Notes: generated from the letters alone by a model not told the origin. Shown: positions 26,200 through 35,535, counted from the first letter of the stretch. The stretch is 64,000 nt of DNA from Granulicella mallensis MP5ACTX8 (GCF_000178955.2 NC_016631.1:3348001-3412000); one strand, 5' to 3'. Numbers and translations are program-made.

Positions 26200-26424
26200 T
26201 TAGAACCGGCGCGGCTGCATCGGCGAATAAGCGTAGACATACTTGGGCTCGCTGCGGAACGCCCAAATCAGGGCGACGATCCATCCGATCACCGTCCAGC
26301 CAAGAAACAGGTTCAGCAGAAAGATACCGACAACACTCCGGCTACCGCGCAATGCCGCGACGATCGTGGGAAGAAAGTGAATGGCTCCAAACGGAAGAAG
26401 ACACAACGCGAAAAGAACGTGCAT
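26200..26424 (-). CDS. Superinfection-immunity-type small membrane protein
   Basis: A 74-aa protein with two hydrophobic helices. The central SVVGIFLLNLFLGWTVIGWI and the following IVALIWAFRSEP match the Imm_superinfect domain, whose founding member blocks DNA entry of a second phage. Chromosomal homologues are very common and not proven to be phage defence. It lies 23 nt upstream of the 102-aa gene on the same strand. No phage gene is nearby. Confidence 0.75.
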   Translation of the reverse strand: MHVLFALCLLPFGAIHFLPTIVAALRGSRSVVGIFLLNLFLGWTVIGWIVALIWAFRSEPKYVYAYSPMQPRRF

Positions 26425-26499
26425 GACGTAAAACCTCTCTGGAAGACATTACGTATTCCCAACGATTGTAGTTCCATCCAGCATCAGCAGATCGTACAG

Positions 26500-26580
26500 C
26501 GAAGTCGTTGCCGTTGCCTGTTTTTCGCCGTCATCCTGAGTCCTGAGCGAAGTCGAATGGACGAAGGACCCCCGCATTCT
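26500..26580 (+). repeat. REP-type repeat, CCTGAGCG subtype
   Basis: A hexamer lead (GTTGCCGTTGCC) followed by GTCATCCTGAGTCCTGAGCG and AAGTCGAATGGACGAAGGAC. It lies upstream of the minus-strand immunity-type gene yet keeps the plus orientation shared by other copies. Confidence 0.7.
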
Positions 26581-26636
26581 GCACGATGCCTGAGGAAACG
26601 CACGCCCCCAACCACCAAGGCCGCCCGAAGCAACGC

Positions 26637-28283
26637 CTACAGGTAGATCACCCGATGCCCCGGACACTCCTGCCCGGCATGCTCCACCAGCAACTCCGGC
26701 AGCGCATCTTCGTACCGAGCCACAAACCAGACCCCACCCAGCAGCCGCTCCTGCAGGTGTCCATCCGGGAACAGATTCAACATCATAGCCGTCGCATGCT
26801 TCTTCAGCGACGCTTCCTTCTGCACCTCGAACGCCGCCGCCATCCGCCGCAGACGATTCATCTGGTAGCGCATCTTGCTCGCCGAAACCCCTGCCGCACG
26901 CGCCAGGTCCGCACTCATCGCGCTCATATACTCGGTCAGCGCGGTCAACTCGATATCCATCGCGTTGCCCACCGCCGCGATCTTGCGCTTGCCCTCGATC
27001 GGCATCGCCCGAGCCCCCAGCCGCAGCGCAAGCGCGTCCACCGTCTTCGACTCGAACATCTGCGCCAACGAGACCTCATGCGTCGCCATCGCCGTAGCAA
27101 CCGCGGGCTCGATGAGCGTCGCTGAAAGTCGCGGCAATACCGGAGTCACACGCCCCAGGATCTTCTCGTACACCACCGCCGACTGCGCGAAGTAGGCAAT
27201 CTCCGCCGGGCCGCCGATATAAGCCGCCGTGGGCAGAATACGGTCCTGAAACACCGGCCGCAGCAACGCATTCGGGCTCAGACGCTCGGGTTCATTCTCA
27301 AGAATCGCGAACAGGTCTTCGGTGGAATAGCTCTGCGATCCAGCCTTCCACTGGCCTTCGCCAAGCCGGCGCAACGGCAACCGTGCACCAGTCTCCGCAT
27401 CGAGCAGGAACAACAACGAATGCCCCCGAGCCACAAGCACCTGGGCGTGGTACCCACCGCTCACCAGCTCCTCACTCCGCTTCAGCAGAGCGTCTTCAAT
27501 CTCTTCCGCCTGCGCAATCGCCTCACGCAGCACAGGCGTGCCCAGCGCATGAAACTCGCGTATCGAGGCGTCCATGACGATCAGCCCCTGCGCGGCAAAG
27601 ATCTTGCTGATCAGCCGTCCGAACGCTCCCGCCAGATGGGCATTGGGCGCATAACAGGCCCGCAGCAGTTCACAGACTGGAGCCCACCCCAAAAGCTCGC
27701 TGACACGATCCAGCTCGGCCTCCAGCCGTAGCCGCCCCTCTTCATTGCCGCCATCGACGCGCAAGCCGCCCACCGGCACCGGACGTTCCGCCCGCAGTCC
27801 CAGCCGCAGCGTCTCCGTCTCGGTCTTCGAAAGCAGAGTCACCTGGTCGACCTCCGCCAGATCGTGGTCCTCGCTCGCCAGCCAGAAGACCGGAACATGG
27901 TCCCGTCCACTGGCCTTCGTCGCATCCTGGGCCTTCCTGATTGCTGTCGCGGCCTTCAGCAGCGTCAGCAGCGGTCCGCCGAACAGCGCAACCTGCTGCC
28001 CGGTAACAACCGCCGCTGCTCCATTCCGTAATCGTTCGATATTCGCCAGAACCGCGCCGCTCGCGTCAAAGCCGTCGGACTGCCTTAGCAGGGCATCGGC
28101 CAGCCGTCCCCGATGCGCGGCCTCCAGCTCCGGCGAGCTCTTCGCCCAGTCCATCGTGAAGGGGTCAGCCGGATACCACCGCCGCAGAGCGGCAGCATGC
28201 GCGGACGAGCGTATGTCCGCGTAGTCGCGAAACAGCGCGGTCGTTCCCGGTAGTGTCGAGAGGTCGTGGCACTCAACGTTCAT
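26637..28283 (-). CDS. bshC: Bacillithiol biosynthesis cysteine-adding enzyme BshC
   Basis: BshC joins cysteine to glucosaminyl-malate, the last step of bacillithiol synthesis. The 548-aa length matches the family. Diagnostic segments are VVTGQQVALFGGPLLTLLKA, PVFWLASEDHDLAEVDQV and the later KTVDALALR helix region. The C-terminal coiled-coil half is present (SADLARAAGVSASKMRYQMN). bshA and bshB are not in this window. Its start region overlaps an unused upstream extension of the divergent Nudix frame. Confidence 0.93.
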   Translation of the reverse strand: MNVECHDLSTLPGTTALFRDYADIRSSAHAAALRRWYPADPFTMDWAKSSPELEAAHRGRLADALLRQSDGFDASGAVLANIERLRNGAAAVVTGQQVALFGGPLLTLLKAATAIRKAQDATKASGRDHVPVFWLASEDHDLAEVDQVTLLSKTETETLRLGLRAERPVPVGGLRVDGGNEEGRLRLEAELDRVSELLGWAPVCELLRACYAPNAHLAGAFGRLISKIFAAQGLIVMDASIREFHALGTPVLREAIAQAEEIEDALLKRSEELVSGGYHAQVLVARGHSLLFLLDAETGARLPLRRLGEGQWKAGSQSYSTEDLFAILENEPERLSPNALLRPVFQDRILPTAAYIGGPAEIAYFAQSAVVYEKILGRVTPVLPRLSATLIEPAVATAMATHEVSLAQMFESKTVDALALRLGARAMPIEGKRKIAAVGNAMDIELTALTEYMSAMSADLARAAGVSASKMRYQMNRLRRMAAAFEVQKEASLKKHATAMMLNLFPDGHLQERLLGGVWFVARYEDALPELLVEHAGQECPGHRVIYL

Positions 28284-28391
28284 TCAGTTACAGTCTCTCA
28301 TCCTGATCCTGTTTGGATGGCGGAACAGGGCATACCGATGCAGCAATCTTCATTCATGGTATCTACAGGCTGCTTCATGTACTGTACGGTC

Positions 28392-29057
28392 ATGGCACCG
28401 ACAAAGACACCCTCCGCGAAGAAGAAAACCCCTGCAAAGAAGCCCCTTGCGGCTTCCTCCAAGCTGGCGACGCCGAAACCGGCCAAGCCCCTCAAGCTCT
28501 CCGGCAAGGGTCGCACGCTCTCATCGAAGGTTGTGTATAAGGGCAGAATCTTTTCCATCACCGCCGACGATGTCGCTGAACCAGGCGGCGTCCGCGCCAA
28601 GCGTGACGTCATCCGCCACAACGGCTCGGTCGTCGTGCTCGCGGTCGACACCAAGACCAACCCCGCCGATCCCAGCATTCTGCTCATCCGCCAGTATCGC
28701 CACGCGGCGGGCCAGTTCCTGCTGGAACTTCCAGCAGGACGCATCGAGCTGGGTGAAAAGCCCATTCCCGCAGGCAAGCGCGAGCTCATCGAAGAGACCG
28801 GCTACCGTGCCAGGCGGTGGTCGAAGTACGTCCGCTACTTCGCCAGCCCCGGGTTCCTGTCCGAGGCCATGAACATCCTGCTGGCGGAAGACCTCACGCT
28901 CGGCGAAGCGACCCCCGAAGACGACGAGCGGATCGAGATCCACATGACCCCGCTCTCCGAGGTCCTGCGCCTGATCCACGACGGCAAGATCCTCGACGGC
29001 AAAACGTTGGTCGGCGTCCTGTTCTACGACTCCCTGCGCCGCACCCAGCAGGCATAA
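28392..29057 (+). CDS. Nudix hydrolase, ADP-ribose pyrophosphatase-like, with basic N-terminal tail
   Basis: A 221-aa Nudix enzyme. The Nudix box is perfect: GRIELGEKPIPAGKRELIEE followed by TGY. The neighbouring IRQYRHAAGQFLLELPAG is typical of ADP-ribose/ADP-sugar pyrophosphatases. The first 40 residues form a Lys/Ala/Pro-rich tail (KTPSAKKKTPAKKP) resembling histone H1 and absent from ordinary family members; it could bind nucleic acid or polyanions. I chose the ATG at 28392; the frame is open further upstream but overlaps bshC. A hairpin follows the stop. Confidence 0.88.
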   Translation: MAPTKTPSAKKKTPAKKPLAASSKLATPKPAKPLKLSGKGRTLSSKVVYKGRIFSITADDVAEPGGVRAKRDVIRHNGSVVVLAVDTKTNPADPSILLIRQYRHAAGQFLLELPAGRIELGEKPIPAGKRELIEETGYRARRWSKYVRYFASPGFLSEAMNILLAEDLTLGEATPEDDERIEIHMTPLSEVLRLIHDGKILDGKTLVGVLFYDSLRRTQQA

Positions 29058-29078
29058 GCTGCAGAAAAACTGCTGCAG

Positions 29079-29118
29079 AGGTGTGCGGATATCGAGCACG
29101 TGATCTATCCGCACACCT
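29079..29118 (+). terminator. Hairpin after Nudix gene
   Basis: Perfect 12-bp stem AGGTGTGCGGAT/ATCCGCACACCT around a 16-nt loop, 22 nt after the stop. No U-run follows, so termination is less certain than the position suggests. Confidence 0.5.
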
Positions 29119-29294
29119 CACATTGAAACCACGAAACATTACTTGCCCGATATCCGAAACGTCCTGTTTCCCATCAGTTAGAAATAAAACCCCAACCTCC
29201 AGTCAGGCATCCCAAAGGCCCGGTTTTGCATATAAACCAGTACGAGCTTTCCGCTCACGCGGGGAGCCCATTTTCCGTTTTTGGGAAGGGCCTC

Positions 29295-29510
29295 ATGGCA
29301 CAGTACAAGGGCACGGTTAAGTGGTTTAACAATGCAAAGGGTTTTGGGTTTTTAGCACGGGATAGCGGTCCGGATGTGTTTGTTCACTACAGCGCTATCC
29401 AGCTTGACGGTTATAAGAGCCTGAAAGAAGGGGATGAGGTTGAATTCGACGTCATCCAGGGAACAAAAGGTCCGCAGGCGGACCAGGTTGTTCGCACAAA
29501 GGCTATCTAA
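29295..29510 (+). CDS. Cold-shock-domain protein, CspA family
   Basis: A 71-aa single cold-shock domain, an RNA/ssDNA chaperone. RNP1 (KGFGFLARD) and RNP2 (VFVHYSAI) are intact, within [14 protein letters not shown]. The ATG at 29295 is preceded by GGGAAGGG. Nearly 180 nt of untranslated sequence separates it from the upstream hairpin, consistent with the long 5' UTRs of cold-regulated csp genes, though no cold-box element could be identified. It is distinctly richer in A/T than its neighbours. Confidence 0.95.
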   Translation: MAQYKGTVKWFNNAKGFGFLARDSGPDVFVHYSAIQLDGYKSLKEGDEVEFDVIQGTKGPQADQVVRTKAI

Positions 29511-29668
29511 CGCGTCGCGTCTAAAACCCGCGTCTTTCTAAAACCTCGTTTAGCTTCTCGTTCTCCGCCCACTTTCCGAGGCTTTTCACACACAATCTAT
29601 CCGTAACTTCAGAGGCCCGGGTGCAGGCATCTACAATCGATGCGGCCCCCTGGGCCTTTGGATTACTT

Positions 29669-31507
29669 ATGGACAACATCACTCTCGCCCGTCTGCTCGA
29701 TGAAACCGCCGCTCTGCTCGAAATCGATGCAGCCGACCCCTTTCGCATCCGCTCCTATCGCCGCGCCGCAGAGGCTGTCGAGCAGCAGACCACGCGTCTC
29801 GCCACACTAGCGACTCCCGACGCCGACCCCAAAGCCCTGCTCGCCATTCCGGGCATCGGCAAAGGCATGGCCCAGAACATCCGAGACCTGGTCGCCACCG
29901 GCAGCATGCCTCTGCGTGAGGAGCTGCTGCAGAAGTATCGTCCCACCATGCTCGAGCTCCTGCGCCTCCCCGGCATGGGCCCCAAGACAGTCGCGATGCT
30001 CCACTCTGCCCTGCAGATCGCCGATATCGACGCCCTCGAAGCCGCCGCTAAACGCGGCGACCTGCTCACCCTGCCGCGCATGGGTCAGAAGTTTACCGAC
30101 AAGCTGATCAAGGGCATCGAAGACCATCGCCGCAACGCCTCGCGCTTCCGCATCGACGTCGCTCGCGAGCACGCCGAACGCATCAGCGAACTCATCCGCC
30201 AGTTCCCTGGCATCGACACCATCACCCCCGCCGGCAGCCTGCGGCGCGGCCGTGAGACCTGCGGCGATCTCGACCTGCTCGTCACCGGCCCCGCCTGCGA
30301 GGCCGATGTCGTAGCCGCGGCCGTCGAGCACGTCGCCAGCCTGCCTCTCATCGACAAGCTGCTCGCCAAGGGCCAGAACAAGGTCAGCTTCACGCTGCGC
30401 AACGGCCTGCAGGTCGACGTGCGCCTACTGCCGCGTGCCAGCTACGGCGCCGCGCTGCAATACTTCACCGGCTCCAAGCATCACAACGTCGCGCTGCGCC
30501 AGCGGGCCATCAAGCGCGGCCTCACGCTCAGCGAATACGCCTTGCTGAGATTAGAAGACAACAAGATCATTGCTGCGGAAACAGAACAAGACATCTACAA
30601 CGCGCTCGATCTCGACTACATCGCACCCGAGCTGCGCGAGAACTGCGGTGAGCTGGAAGCCGCGGAGAAACATACGCTCCCGCACCTCATCGTCCGCTCC
30701 GACCTTCGCGGCGATCTGCACATGCACACCACCGAATCCGACGGCGGCAACAGCATCCGCGAGATGGCGGAGGCTGCCATCGGGCGCGGACTCGAGTACA
30801 TCGCCATCACCGACCACTCGAAGAACCTCGCCATGACCAACGGCATGGACGACACCCGAGCCCTTGCCCACGCCAAACGCATTCGCGAGGTCTCCGCCGA
30901 GCTCGCCGAGGAGTTCGCCGCCAGGCGCGGTCCGCAGTGGGCACGCTACGAGCGGCGCTTGAAGGACAAAGAGCCGAATGCCACGGAGCCCACGATTCCC
31001 TTCCGCATTCTCACCGGCGTCGAAGTCGACATCCTGCTCGACGGCACTCTCGACCTCGAAGACGCGACGCTCGCACAACTCGACATCGTGATCGCCAGCG
31101 TCCACTCCGGCTTCAACCAGACGCAGGAGGAGATGACCGCCCGCGTCCTTCGCTCCACCGAGAATCCCTACGTGCAGATCCTCGGCCATCCCACCGGCCG
31201 CAAGGTACTGCAGCGCGAACCCTACAAGATCGACCTCGCCCAGGTGCTCCCGGTCGCGGCCCGGCTCGGCGTCGCCGTCGAACACAACGCCGCACCCGCA
31301 CGCTCGGACCTCTCCGACCTCCACCTGCGCCAGGCCAAAGAGCTGGGTTGCAAGCTGATCGTGAACACCGACGCTCATTCCATCGGCGACCTCGACCAGA
31401 TCGACCACGGCATCGTGCAACTTCGCCGCGCGTGGCTGACCGCGCAGGACCTCATCAACACCCAGCCAATCGATCAGTTCCTCTCCACCCTCCGCCCCCG
31501 CCCCTAA
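29669..31507 (+). CDS. polX: DNA polymerase/3'-5' exonuclease PolX
   Basis: A 612-aa family X polymerase with a PHP exonuclease, used in base-excision and gap-filling repair. Order: 8-kDa and helix-hairpin-helix region (IPGIGKGMAQNI, LPGMGPKTVAML), nucleotidyltransferase palm (GSLRRGRETCGDLDLLVTG with DLD metal ligands, then QVDVRLL), and PHP domain (DLHMHTTESDGGNSI, AITDHSKNL, GHPTGR, NTDAHSIGDLDQI). All key motifs are present. The ATG at 29669 begins MDNITLARLLDETAALLE, the normal PolX start. A short repeat follows. Confidence 0.95.
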   Translation: MDNITLARLLDETAALLEIDAADPFRIRSYRRAAEAVEQQTTRLATLATPDADPKALLAIPGIGKGMAQNIRDLVATGSMPLREELLQKYRPTMLELLRLPGMGPKTVAMLHSALQIADIDALEAAAKRGDLLTLPRMGQKFTDKLIKGIEDHRRNASRFRIDVAREHAERISELIRQFPGIDTITPAGSLRRGRETCGDLDLLVTGPACEADVVAAAVEHVASLPLIDKLLAKGQNKVSFTLRNGLQVDVRLLPRASYGAALQYFTGSKHHNVALRQRAIKRGLTLSEYALLRLEDNKIIAAETEQDIYNALDLDYIAPELRENCGELEAAEKHTLPHLIVRSDLRGDLHMHTTESDGGNSIREMAEAAIGRGLEYIAITDHSKNLAMTNGMDDTRALAHAKRIREVSAELAEEFAARRGPQWARYERRLKDKEPNATEPTIPFRILTGVEVDILLDGTLDLEDATLAQLDIVIASVHSGFNQTQEEMTARVLRSTENPYVQILGHPTGRKVLQREPYKIDLAQVLPVAARLGVAVEHNAAPARSDLSDLHLRQAKELGCKLIVNTDAHSIGDLDQIDHGIVQLRRAWLTAQDLINTQPIDQFLSTLRPRP

Positions 31508-31508
31508 C

Positions 31509-31562
31509 GCCGTCGTTGTCGTTGCCTTTCTTTCTGTCATCCCCGCAGGGGATCTGCTGTGC
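31509..31562 (+). repeat. REP-type repeat, short copy
   Basis: CGTCGTTGTCGTTGCC lead, then GTCATCCCCGCAGGGGATC with a palindromic core ATCCCC..GGGGAT. It lies between polX and the next plus-strand gene. Confidence 0.7.
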
Positions 31563-31608
31563 CCCTGCGACAATCCTTCGGCACAAGGCACGCTATCCTG
31601 TTCACATC

Positions 31609-32184
31609 ATGTCCGACCTCAATCTCGGCCCCGCAGAAAGCAGCAGTCCCGCAAAGTCAATCCTGATCGCAGTGATCGTTCTCGCCATCATCGCGGGCGC
31701 CGTCTACTACCTCAACCCCCGCAAGACCGCCGAGCTTAGCGTACCCAAGGTTCAGCTCTACGCCGCACAAACAGCCTTCAAAGCCGAAGACAGCAACAGC
31801 GGCATGCACGTCATCGGCCAGAGCGCGCACATCGAAAACGACCTCTACGTCGTCGCGACCCTGCACATCGACGACAAGCTGCGCCTCCCGCTCTTCATCA
31901 CCACCATAACCGCGACCTATACGTCGCCGAAGGACGAAACGCTCGACACCACCTCGCCCAGCGCCGCGGACCTTGCGCGCATCGAAGAGAGCTTCCCCGC
32001 TCTCACGCCGATGATGTCGCAACCGCTCGACGGCCAGACGCAGATTGCTCCCGGAGGCTCTGCCGAAGGCACCGTCCTGCTGCACTTCCCCGGTCTCACG
32101 GAAGCAGACTGGAAGGCCCGCAAGTCTGCAATCGTCACCGTCAATCTCGCCCACCAGGCGCCGCAAACCATCACCATCCCCTAA
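31609..32184 (+). CDS. Membrane-anchored protein of unknown function
   Basis: A 191-aa protein with one N-terminal transmembrane helix (SILIAVIVLAIIAGAVYYLN) and a periplasmic beta-rich domain: VPKVQLYAAQTAF, YVVATLHIDDKLRLPLFIT, GGSAEGTVLLHFPGLTEADW. The pattern of a moderately conserved beta-sandwich with an internal disordered acidic stretch is common in Acidobacteriota; I do not know a function. The ATG at 31609 is the first credible start. It converges on the coiled-coil gene at a strong terminator. Confidence 0.7.
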   Translation: MSDLNLGPAESSSPAKSILIAVIVLAIIAGAVYYLNPRKTAELSVPKVQLYAAQTAFKAEDSNSGMHVIGQSAHIENDLYVVATLHIDDKLRLPLFITTITATYTSPKDETLDTTSPSAADLARIEESFPALTPMMSQPLDGQTQIAPGGSAEGTVLLHFPGLTEADWKARKSAIVTVNLAHQAPQTITIP

Positions 32185-32191
32185 ACGCAAA

Positions 32192-32222
32192 AACGCCGCG
32201 TATCCAATGGATACGCGGCGTT
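32192..32222. terminator. Bidirectional intrinsic terminator
   Basis: Near-perfect palindrome with 15-bp arms (AACGCCGCGTATCCA and its complement) between convergent genes ending at 32184 and 32242. A-rich sequence to the left and T-rich to the right fit termination on both strands. Confidence 0.85.
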
Positions 32223-32241
32223 CCTTGCAACTTCTCAAAAA

Positions 32242-33087
32242 CTAGGGAACAGAGATCGGAGTCGGCGCACTCTTCGGCGTACTCAGATAGCCCGTTACCT
32301 CGTTCTTGCTGATGTTGTTTACGACGATCTCGAACAGCGCAGGCGTCTTGCCTGAATAAAACTGTACGGGCTCGTCGAGATTCTTGTCCTTCTTGTCGAT
32401 GTTCCTGTCATCCGAGTTCACAGCCAGCGTGTACTTGGAGCGCTTCTGATCGACCTTCTTCAACTGCACCTTGATGGTTCCGACATTCTGTGCGGGAGCA
32501 CCCTTGTGCAGCGTGAACTCATAGTAATTCCGATCGCCACGATGCTTCAGCTCTTCCAGCTCGTCATGATTGGTCGCAATCAAGCCGCTCATCACACCGG
32601 AATCACCCATCACTCGCGTCAACTGTGTCTTGGTCTGCGCGAGATCAGCCTGCGTCGTCGCAACATCGGTCTTCACACCGCCAACATCAGACTTCACAGA
32701 CGAGACATCTGTCTGCACATCGCCAATCTGCTTGGAAGTAGCGTTCTGTTCTCTCTGCAACCGCGCGGTTGTGGCCGTCACCGTTCGTTGGGCCGCAATC
32801 AACTCGTTGGACTTGTCCTCCAATTGCTTTTGCGTCAGGCCTACGCTCTGTCCCAGGGTCTGGGCCTGCGCACGCATCCGTTCGTTGGTCTCATCCAGCC
32901 GTTGTGACAAAGCCGTGTTCTGCTGACTGGAAGCATCCAATTTCTGTTGTTCGCCCTTTAAAGTGGCCTGTAGGGAGAAGCTCCAGGCAAGCGCTGCCAG
33001 AGCCAGTAAAATACCTGCAACAGCTATGCCCGTCAGCCAACCCGGCGCAGACGGCGTTACAACGTACTCGCGATCGTTATCGTTCAT
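32242..33087 (-). CDS. Membrane-anchored coiled-coil protein
   Basis: A 281-aa protein: N-terminal transmembrane helix (GIAVAGILLALAALAWSF), a long coiled coil from about residue 45 to 185 rich in Q, T and D heptads (TQADLAQTKTQLTRV; SSVKSDVGGVKTDV), and a C-terminal beta domain (YYEFTLHKGAPAQNVGTIKV ... EIVVNNISKNEVTGYL). The C-terminal part resembles a conserved acidobacterial domain after ELKHRGDRNYYEF. It is likely an envelope scaffold. It shares a bidirectional terminator with its convergent neighbour and is divergent from the oxidase gene. Confidence 0.7.
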   Translation of the reverse strand: MNDNDREYVVTPSAPGWLTGIAVAGILLALAALAWSFSLQATLKGEQQKLDASSQQNTALSQRLDETNERMRAQAQTLGQSVGLTQKQLEDKSNELIAAQRTVTATTARLQREQNATSKQIGDVQTDVSSVKSDVGGVKTDVATTQADLAQTKTQLTRVMGDSGVMSGLIATNHDELEELKHRGDRNYYEFTLHKGAPAQNVGTIKVQLKKVDQKRSKYTLAVNSDDRNIDKKDKNLDEPVQFYSGKTPALFEIVVNNISKNEVTGYLSTPKSAPTPISVP

Positions 33088-33174
33088 TCGACGCTCCTTT
33101 TTTCCCGCGCTTATGTCCTAAGTCTCTCTATCTCAACGCTTGGGAGAGTATGGACGCGCTACAACCACAGTTGG

Positions 33175-34176
33175 ATGCCAATGAACACGAATTCGCTGCC
33201 AAGCCCTGACATTCTAATTGTCGGAGCCGGAATTATCGGACTTTCGCTCGCTCTCGAACTCCACTTCCGAGGAGCACAAGTGACTGTGCTGGAACGATCT
33301 ACAGCACTCCAGCACGCCTCCACCGCAGCCGCCGGCATGCTCGCGGTAGACGATCCGCATAACCCTCCTGCGCTATTACCGCTCTCCCAACTCAGCCGTT
33401 CTCTGTATCCAGCGTTCCTGCAGCGAGTCGAATCGCTCTCCGGCCTCGCAGTCCCGTTCCAGACCGATACGACGATCCAGTACCTGCCCGACGGCAGCAC
33501 CCAAAGGCTCGTGGAGCACTCACTCGATCCACGCCAACTCGCCCCCGCGCTGCTTGCGGCAGTCCGCGCGACCTCCATCGATCTGCGCGAGCACACCGAG
33601 CTTCTCTCTCTCACCGAGACGCCTCAAAGCCTGCTGCGTGTGGACACCAGCAACGGCGAACTCTCTCCCGCGAAGCTCATCCGCACCCAGGGCGCATGGG
33701 CTCGCCTGCAGGTTCGTCCCGTAAAGGGCCAGATGCTTCGCGTACAGCTTCCTGCCACACTTCCTCTGCGCGAGGTCCACCGCACCGAGCACGTCTACAT
33801 CGTGCCGCGCACCCAGGGCCCGCAAGCCGGAACAGCACTGATCGGAGCCACCGTTGAGGACGCCGGCTTCGACACAGCCCTCCATCCAGAGAGCCTCGAC
33901 CACCTCCGCTCACTCGCCGCGGAGCTTCTCCCCTCGCTTGCGAATGAAGCCGCAGCCCCTCAGGTCGAGGCCTGGGCAGGACTGCGCCCCGCAACCACCG
34001 ACAGCCTTCCGATCCTTGACGCCCACACGCCCAGCCAGTTCCTCGCGATCGGCCACTTCCGCAACGGCATACTCCTCGCTCCCGCGACAGCAGCCGTCAT
34101 GGCCGACCTCATCGAAGGCAAATCTCCTGCGACAGATCTCGCGCCCTTCGCGGCCTCTCGCTTCACCAATAGATAA
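33175..34176 (+). CDS. thiO: FAD-dependent oxidase, glycine oxidase ThiO-like
   Basis: A 333-aa DAO-fold flavoenzyme. The dinucleotide-binding motif is ILIVGAGIIGLSLALELHFRGAQVTVLE split around G17-x-G-x2-G; the middle has GAWARLQVRPVKGQMLRVQL and the C-terminus AWAGLRPATTDSLPIL ... FRNGILLAPATA, diagnostic of ThiO/glycine oxidase. In thiamin synthesis ThiO converts glycine to the imine for the thiazole; other amine oxidases share this fold, and no thi genes or TPP riboswitch are adjacent, so the role is provisional. Confidence 0.78.
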   Translation: MPMNTNSLPSPDILIVGAGIIGLSLALELHFRGAQVTVLERSTALQHASTAAAGMLAVDDPHNPPALLPLSQLSRSLYPAFLQRVESLSGLAVPFQTDTTIQYLPDGSTQRLVEHSLDPRQLAPALLAAVRATSIDLREHTELLSLTETPQSLLRVDTSNGELSPAKLIRTQGAWARLQVRPVKGQMLRVQLPATLPLREVHRTEHVYIVPRTQGPQAGTALIGATVEDAGFDTALHPESLDHLRSLAAELLPSLANEAAAPQVEAWAGLRPATTDSLPILDAHTPSQFLAIGHFRNGILLAPATAAVMADLIEGKSPATDLAPFAASRFTNR

Positions 34177-34279
34177 AATCGCACACCATTACCGATATTC
34201 GCTCAACCTTCGTGACAAGCGAATCCACGCGGTTTGATAATCAGTCACGCTGTTGAATTCCCGCTCGGAGAGCGTTCTC

Positions 34280-35446
34280 ATGTCCACCGCCGCACCCAAA
34301 GGTCTACAAGACGTCGTCGCCAATGAATCTTCCATCTGCTTTATCGATGGGGACAAAGGCATCCTCTCCTACCGCGGAATCGATATCCACGAGCTTGCGG
34401 AGAAGTCCAGCTTTGAAGAGATCACCTATCTCCTGTGGAACGGCGCACTCCCGACCGCTGCTGAACTCAACGACTTCTCGCACCAACTCGCCGCCGCACG
34501 CCAGATTCCCGACGACGTGATCGCGTTCCTGCGCAACGTCCCCAAGACGGCGTCGCCCATGGAAGTCCTGCGCACCACCGTCTCGCTGCTCTCCATCTAC
34601 GACGCCGACGAGAAGTCCACCCTGCACACCGCGAACATCCGCAAGAGCTTTCGCCTGACCGCGCAGATCGCGATGATCGTCGCCATCTTCGACCGCATCC
34701 GCAAGGGCAAGGAGATCGTCAAGCCCGACACCTCGCTCTCGCACGCAGCCAACTTCCTCTGGATGCTCAACGGCGAGAAGCCCTCCGAGACGGCCACCAA
34801 GGCGCTCGATGTCGCCCTGATCCTGCACGCCGACCACGAACTCAACGCCAGCACCTTTGCCGCACGCGTGATCGCAGCCACCCTATCCGATCTGCACTCC
34901 GCCATTACGGGCGCCATCGGCGCGCTCAAGGGACCTCTGCACGGCGGAGCGAATGAAGCCGTGATGCACCTGCTCTACGACATCGACAAGGCCGGCGAAG
35001 ATCCCGTCGAGCACGTCCGCAAGATGCTCGCGAACAAGGAGAAGATCTCCGGCTTCGGCCACCGCGTTTACACCACCGAAGACCCGCGCGCCACGCACCT
35101 CCGCAAGATGTCCGAAGACCTGGGCAAGGACGCCAATCCCAAGTGGTACACGATGTCGCGCCAGATCGAACTCTTCGTCAAGGAAGAGAAGAAGCTCAAC
35201 GCCAACGTCGACTTCTACTCCGCCAGCACCTATACGACTCTGGGCATCGACATCGATCTCTTCACGCCGATCTTCGCCATCAGCCGCATCTCCGGCTGGT
35301 GCGCCCACGTGATCGAGCAGCACGACGACAACCGGCTCATCCGTCCGCGTGCCGACTACACCGGCCCCGCATGGCCCGCGCCCTACGTCCCCATGGAACA
35401 GCGCAGCTCGCAGACCAAGCCCTACCCACCCAAGCCCAGCGCATAA
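34280..35446 (+). CDS. gltA: Citrate synthase
   Basis: A 388-aa citrate synthase, the entry enzyme of the TCA cycle, of the shorter dimeric type rather than the NADH-regulated hexamer. Catalytic residues are visible: H221 (GPLHGGANEAV), H261 (ISGFGHRVY) and D311 (NVDFYSAS), with ILHADHELNAST at 182-193. Start at 34280 (MSTAAPKGLQDVV); a TTG 27 nt upstream is an alternative. The C-terminal RPRADYTGP is normal. A large hairpin separates it from the convergent DinB-like gene. Confidence 0.94.
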   Translation: MSTAAPKGLQDVVANESSICFIDGDKGILSYRGIDIHELAEKSSFEEITYLLWNGALPTAAELNDFSHQLAAARQIPDDVIAFLRNVPKTASPMEVLRTTVSLLSIYDADEKSTLHTANIRKSFRLTAQIAMIVAIFDRIRKGKEIVKPDTSLSHAANFLWMLNGEKPSETATKALDVALILHADHELNASTFAARVIAATLSDLHSAITGAIGALKGPLHGGANEAVMHLLYDIDKAGEDPVEHVRKMLANKEKISGFGHRVYTTEDPRATHLRKMSEDLGKDANPKWYTMSRQIELFVKEEKKLNANVDFYSASTYTTLGIDIDLFTPIFAISRISGWCAHVIEQHDDNRLIRPRADYTGPAWPAPYVPMEQRSSQTKPYPPKPSA

Positions 35447-35449
35447 AAA

Positions 35450-35533
35450 CAGAGCGTAGACCAACAGAGGATAGAGCGTAGAGAAGGCGGCACCTTTTTC
35501 TCTACACTCTATCCTCTACTGGTCTACACTCTG
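35450..35533. terminator. Long hairpin between convergent genes
   Basis: Arms of 36 nt at 35450-35485 and 35498-35533 pair with four differences, all transitions that would give G-U or near pairs. The arms contain a tandem repeat of AGAGCGTAGA. It starts 3 nt after the citrate synthase stop and reaches just before the DinB-like stop, so it probably terminates both. Confidence 0.7.
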
Positions 35534-35535
35534 CC

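Noticed and set aside
26200..26424. Prophage remnant around the superinfection-immunity-type protein
   Set aside because: No integrase, structural phage gene, tRNA junction or composition shift is seen; such genes are common in chromosomes.
30551..31591. Antisense ORF (346 aa) opposite the polX PHP domain
   Set aside because: No domain, and polX is well conserved on the other strand.
30937..31608. Upstream extension of the 191-aa membrane protein frame
   Set aside because: The extension overlaps the polX coding region and gives an Arg/Pro-rich shadow peptide; the ATG at 31609 directly precedes the transmembrane helix.
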